Virus record (IMG/VR): IMGVR_UViG_3300010412_000084 | Location: 1 to 22,686 of that record | Length of the DNA: 22,686 nucleotides | Strand: one strand, 5' to 3' | From: a virus | Shown: in pieces, positions 21,487 to 22,686 of the stretch | Layout: each line of letters opens with the position of its first letter | Position numbering within the stretch: position 1 is the stretch's first letter | Notes under the pieces: generated by a model | Database searches by the model: none | What the model saw: only the letters and a program-made list of their open reading frames with translations | Told to the model about the DNA's origin: nothing | Position numbers and translations under genes: made by a program

Positions 21487-22084
21487 TATAGTTATCTAAA
21501 AACTTTTTCTCTTCTAAAGTTAAGCTTTGAATACCTTGAGCACTAATTTTATCCAAGATTTCATCTATATTATAAGACTTAACACTTTTTTGCTTAGCTT
21601 TATTTTCAAACTCTTCATCGAAATTATACATTGCTTTTAAGTCAGATAACTTAATTCCAAATTTTGATTCAAATGTAGGTTTATAAAATACCATACCTAA
21701 AACACTTATAACGTCATTTATCTCTGACTTAAAATAGATATTAATAGTAGTTATCAATTCATCAACAATATTTTCATCAATACCATCGGTTGTATAAATA
21801 CACTTACCATTTCTAAAAATAGCAACGTCTTGTCTATTATCCATAATATAAACAATATCAATAAAACCAGTTCCTTCAATAGACGTTGTTAAAGTAACAG
21901 AATTATTTATTCTATCCTTAAATTGAACCTCGTTAGAGTAGATTTTTTCCAAAACCTTAGAAAAGAATGAATTTCTCTCTTTTAATACTTTATCAGATTC
22001 TCTCTTGTACATTATTTTATTATACAAGTTAGTTAAAAGAATACCTAAACAAAAAAATCCTAAACACGCAATACTAAAAACCAT
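21479..22084 (-). CDS. Membrane-anchored hypothetical protein with Bacteroidota-type C-terminal tail
   Basis: The 201-residue protein starts with a hydrophobic membrane anchor at about 2-20 (VFSIACLGFFCLGILLTNL), then a basic linker and a helix to about 45. A beta-rich domain follows (NSVTLTTSIEGTGFIDIVYIM ... VAIFRNGKCIYT) with further helices to about 165. The last 26 residues (IDEILDKIsaQGIQSLT-EEK and FLD) are nearly the same as the tail of the protein at 11762-12307. The rest of the two proteins is unlike, which points to a transferable tail module. The protein would face the cytoplasm or periplasm from the inner membrane; which is unclear. Its start overlaps the upstream nucleotidyltransferase gene by 11 bases. 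Confidence 0.65.
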   Translation of the reverse strand: MVFSIACLGFFCLGILLTNLYNKIMYKRESDKVLKERNSFFSKVLEKIYSNEVQFKDRINNSVTLTTSIEGTGFIDIVYIMDNRQDVAIFRNGKCIYTTDGIDENIVDELITTINIYFKSEINDVISVLGMVFYKPTFESKFGIKLSDLKAMYNFDEEFENKAKQKSVKSYNIDEILDKISAQGIQSLTLEEKKFLDNYNG

Positions 22085-22686
22085 ATGATATTTTTCTAAT
22101 TTTAATTAATAAATCATTTATAAACTCTTCTGATACTTTATCAGGTAGATTAGACTCTTTGAAAATTCTATCGATTTCAACAATCTCTTTTTCAACATAA
22201 TCAATCAAAGATTGAAGATCAACTTCACCTCTTCTAATCGCAAGAAGTTGCTCAGCATTAGGTCGTCTTACTATAATTCCTTTACCTTCCGCAATCTCAC
22301 GAGACATATCAACTAATCTTACACAATGAAGCATATTTTTACCGTCGATTTGTTGACCGTGTGATTTAACATCAACCCATCTTTGAGTGTTTCTTTTCTC
22401 TAACCATTCCTCATATTCTCTAAAGTCTTTACAATGCTCAGAGTAACCATCTTTGTTATAGAAAATTGTACAAATCGGAGTCTCACCTTTTGGAATACTT
22501 GAAAGACGTAGTTGGTTAGAGTTTACAATAGAACCAGAAATGTAATTTTTTAGTTCTTCTGTACTAATATCTAACATACCATTTTCATCAGACTTTTCAA
22601 GAACATCACCAAGCTTAACTAAACCTTTGTAACCTAAGCCTACTGGTAAATCAGCATCCTTTCTAAGTTTAATATGTGCTTCTCTA
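22074..22686 (-). CDS. Nucleotidyltransferase family protein, 5' truncated by window edge
   Basis: The frame stays open through the right edge, so the internal ATG at 22577 is not the start; codons before it read G-L-G-Y-K-G-L-V-K-L-G-D-V-L-E-K. The visible 203 residues show the C-terminal part of the DNA-polymerase-beta-like predicted nucleotidyltransferases common in T4-like phages (COG3541-like): a K-x-x-x-H-C-V-R-L motif (NMLHCVRLVDMSREI), then GIIVRRPNAEQLLAIRRGEV and a helical end. The catalytic G-S ... D-x-D part would lie outside the window. The substrate is unknown; members are thought to transfer a nucleotide to RNA or protein. It is the first visible gene of a three-gene overlapping unit. 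Confidence 0.7.
   Translation of the reverse strand, partial: REAHIKLRKDADLPVGLGYKGLVKLGDVLEKSDENGMLDISTEELKNYISGSIVNSNQLRLSSIPKGETPICTIFYNKDGYSEHCKDFREYEEWLEKRNTQRWVDVKSHGQQIDGKNMLHCVRLVDMSREIAEGKGIIVRRPNAEQLLAIRRGEVDLQSLIDYVEKEIVEIDRIFKESNLPDKVSEEFINDLLIKIRKISYGF

Overview
This window looks like a piece of a large, strictly lytic, T4-like contractile-tailed phage (myovirus) genome. The host was probably a member of the Bacteroidota, most likely a flavobacterium. The phage assignment rests on a T4 gp17-type large terminase, a contractile tail sheath protein, a gp19-type tail tube protein, a gp26-type baseplate protein and an SbcD/gp47-type nuclease. The host assignment is inference from several signs: strong A+T richness, almost no Shine-Dalgarno sequences, a promoter matching the Bacteroidota TTG-N19-TAnnTTTG pattern, a ClpS of Bacteroidota type, a signal peptide ending in FSQ, and a C-terminal tail seen in Bacteroidota proteins. 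No tRNA, CRISPR array, integrase or insertion sequence was seen.

Layout. Positions 1-1723: end of a cupin-like gene, a small membrane protein, and on the opposite strand an SbcD/gp47-type metallophosphoesterase. Positions 1835-4288: a small unknown gene, the tail tube gene, then (minus strand) a gp26-type baseplate gene overlapping a small gp51-like gene. Positions 4425-11669 (minus strand): a very long tail sheath gene (1351 codons), a coiled-coil protein and an 854-residue probable virion protein. Positions 11762-15619 (plus strand): a run of eight small or mid-sized, mostly unrecognised genes, including two zinc-ribbon proteins and a WxxG-repeat protein. Positions 15597-18495: a 36-codon gene, a probable small terminase subunit and, divergently, the large terminase. 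Positions 18526-19324 (minus strand): a two-gene operon of a HAD phosphatase (RNA-repair type) and ClpS. Positions 19390-21153 (plus strand): a membrane-anchored LysM protein, a second coiled-coil envelope protein (together possibly a spanin-like lysis pair) and a protein with a Gln-rich repeat tail. Positions 21184-22686 (minus strand): three overlapping genes ending in a nucleotidyltransferase cut by the window edge.

Regulation. Most transcription units start just downstream of a TTTTAATATATAnnnAAAA-like element. It usually predicts mRNA leaders of 12-22 bases and in two cases none at all. It sits before tail, terminase and other virion genes, so I read it as the phage late promoter. In contrast, the HAD-clpS operon has a near-perfect host-type promoter. 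Convergent genes are separated by compact bidirectional terminators that contain or touch the stop codons.

Most interesting points: a phage-borne ClpS with a HAD phosphatase under a host-like promoter; a family of otherwise unrelated proteins sharing an N-terminal MKxxKxFxxF(x)E peptide that resembles the T4 capsid-targeting sequence; a DNA-level inverted repeat that gives the two divergent terminase-region genes the same N-terminal KQEQER peptide; and a shared C-terminal helical tail on two unrelated proteins.
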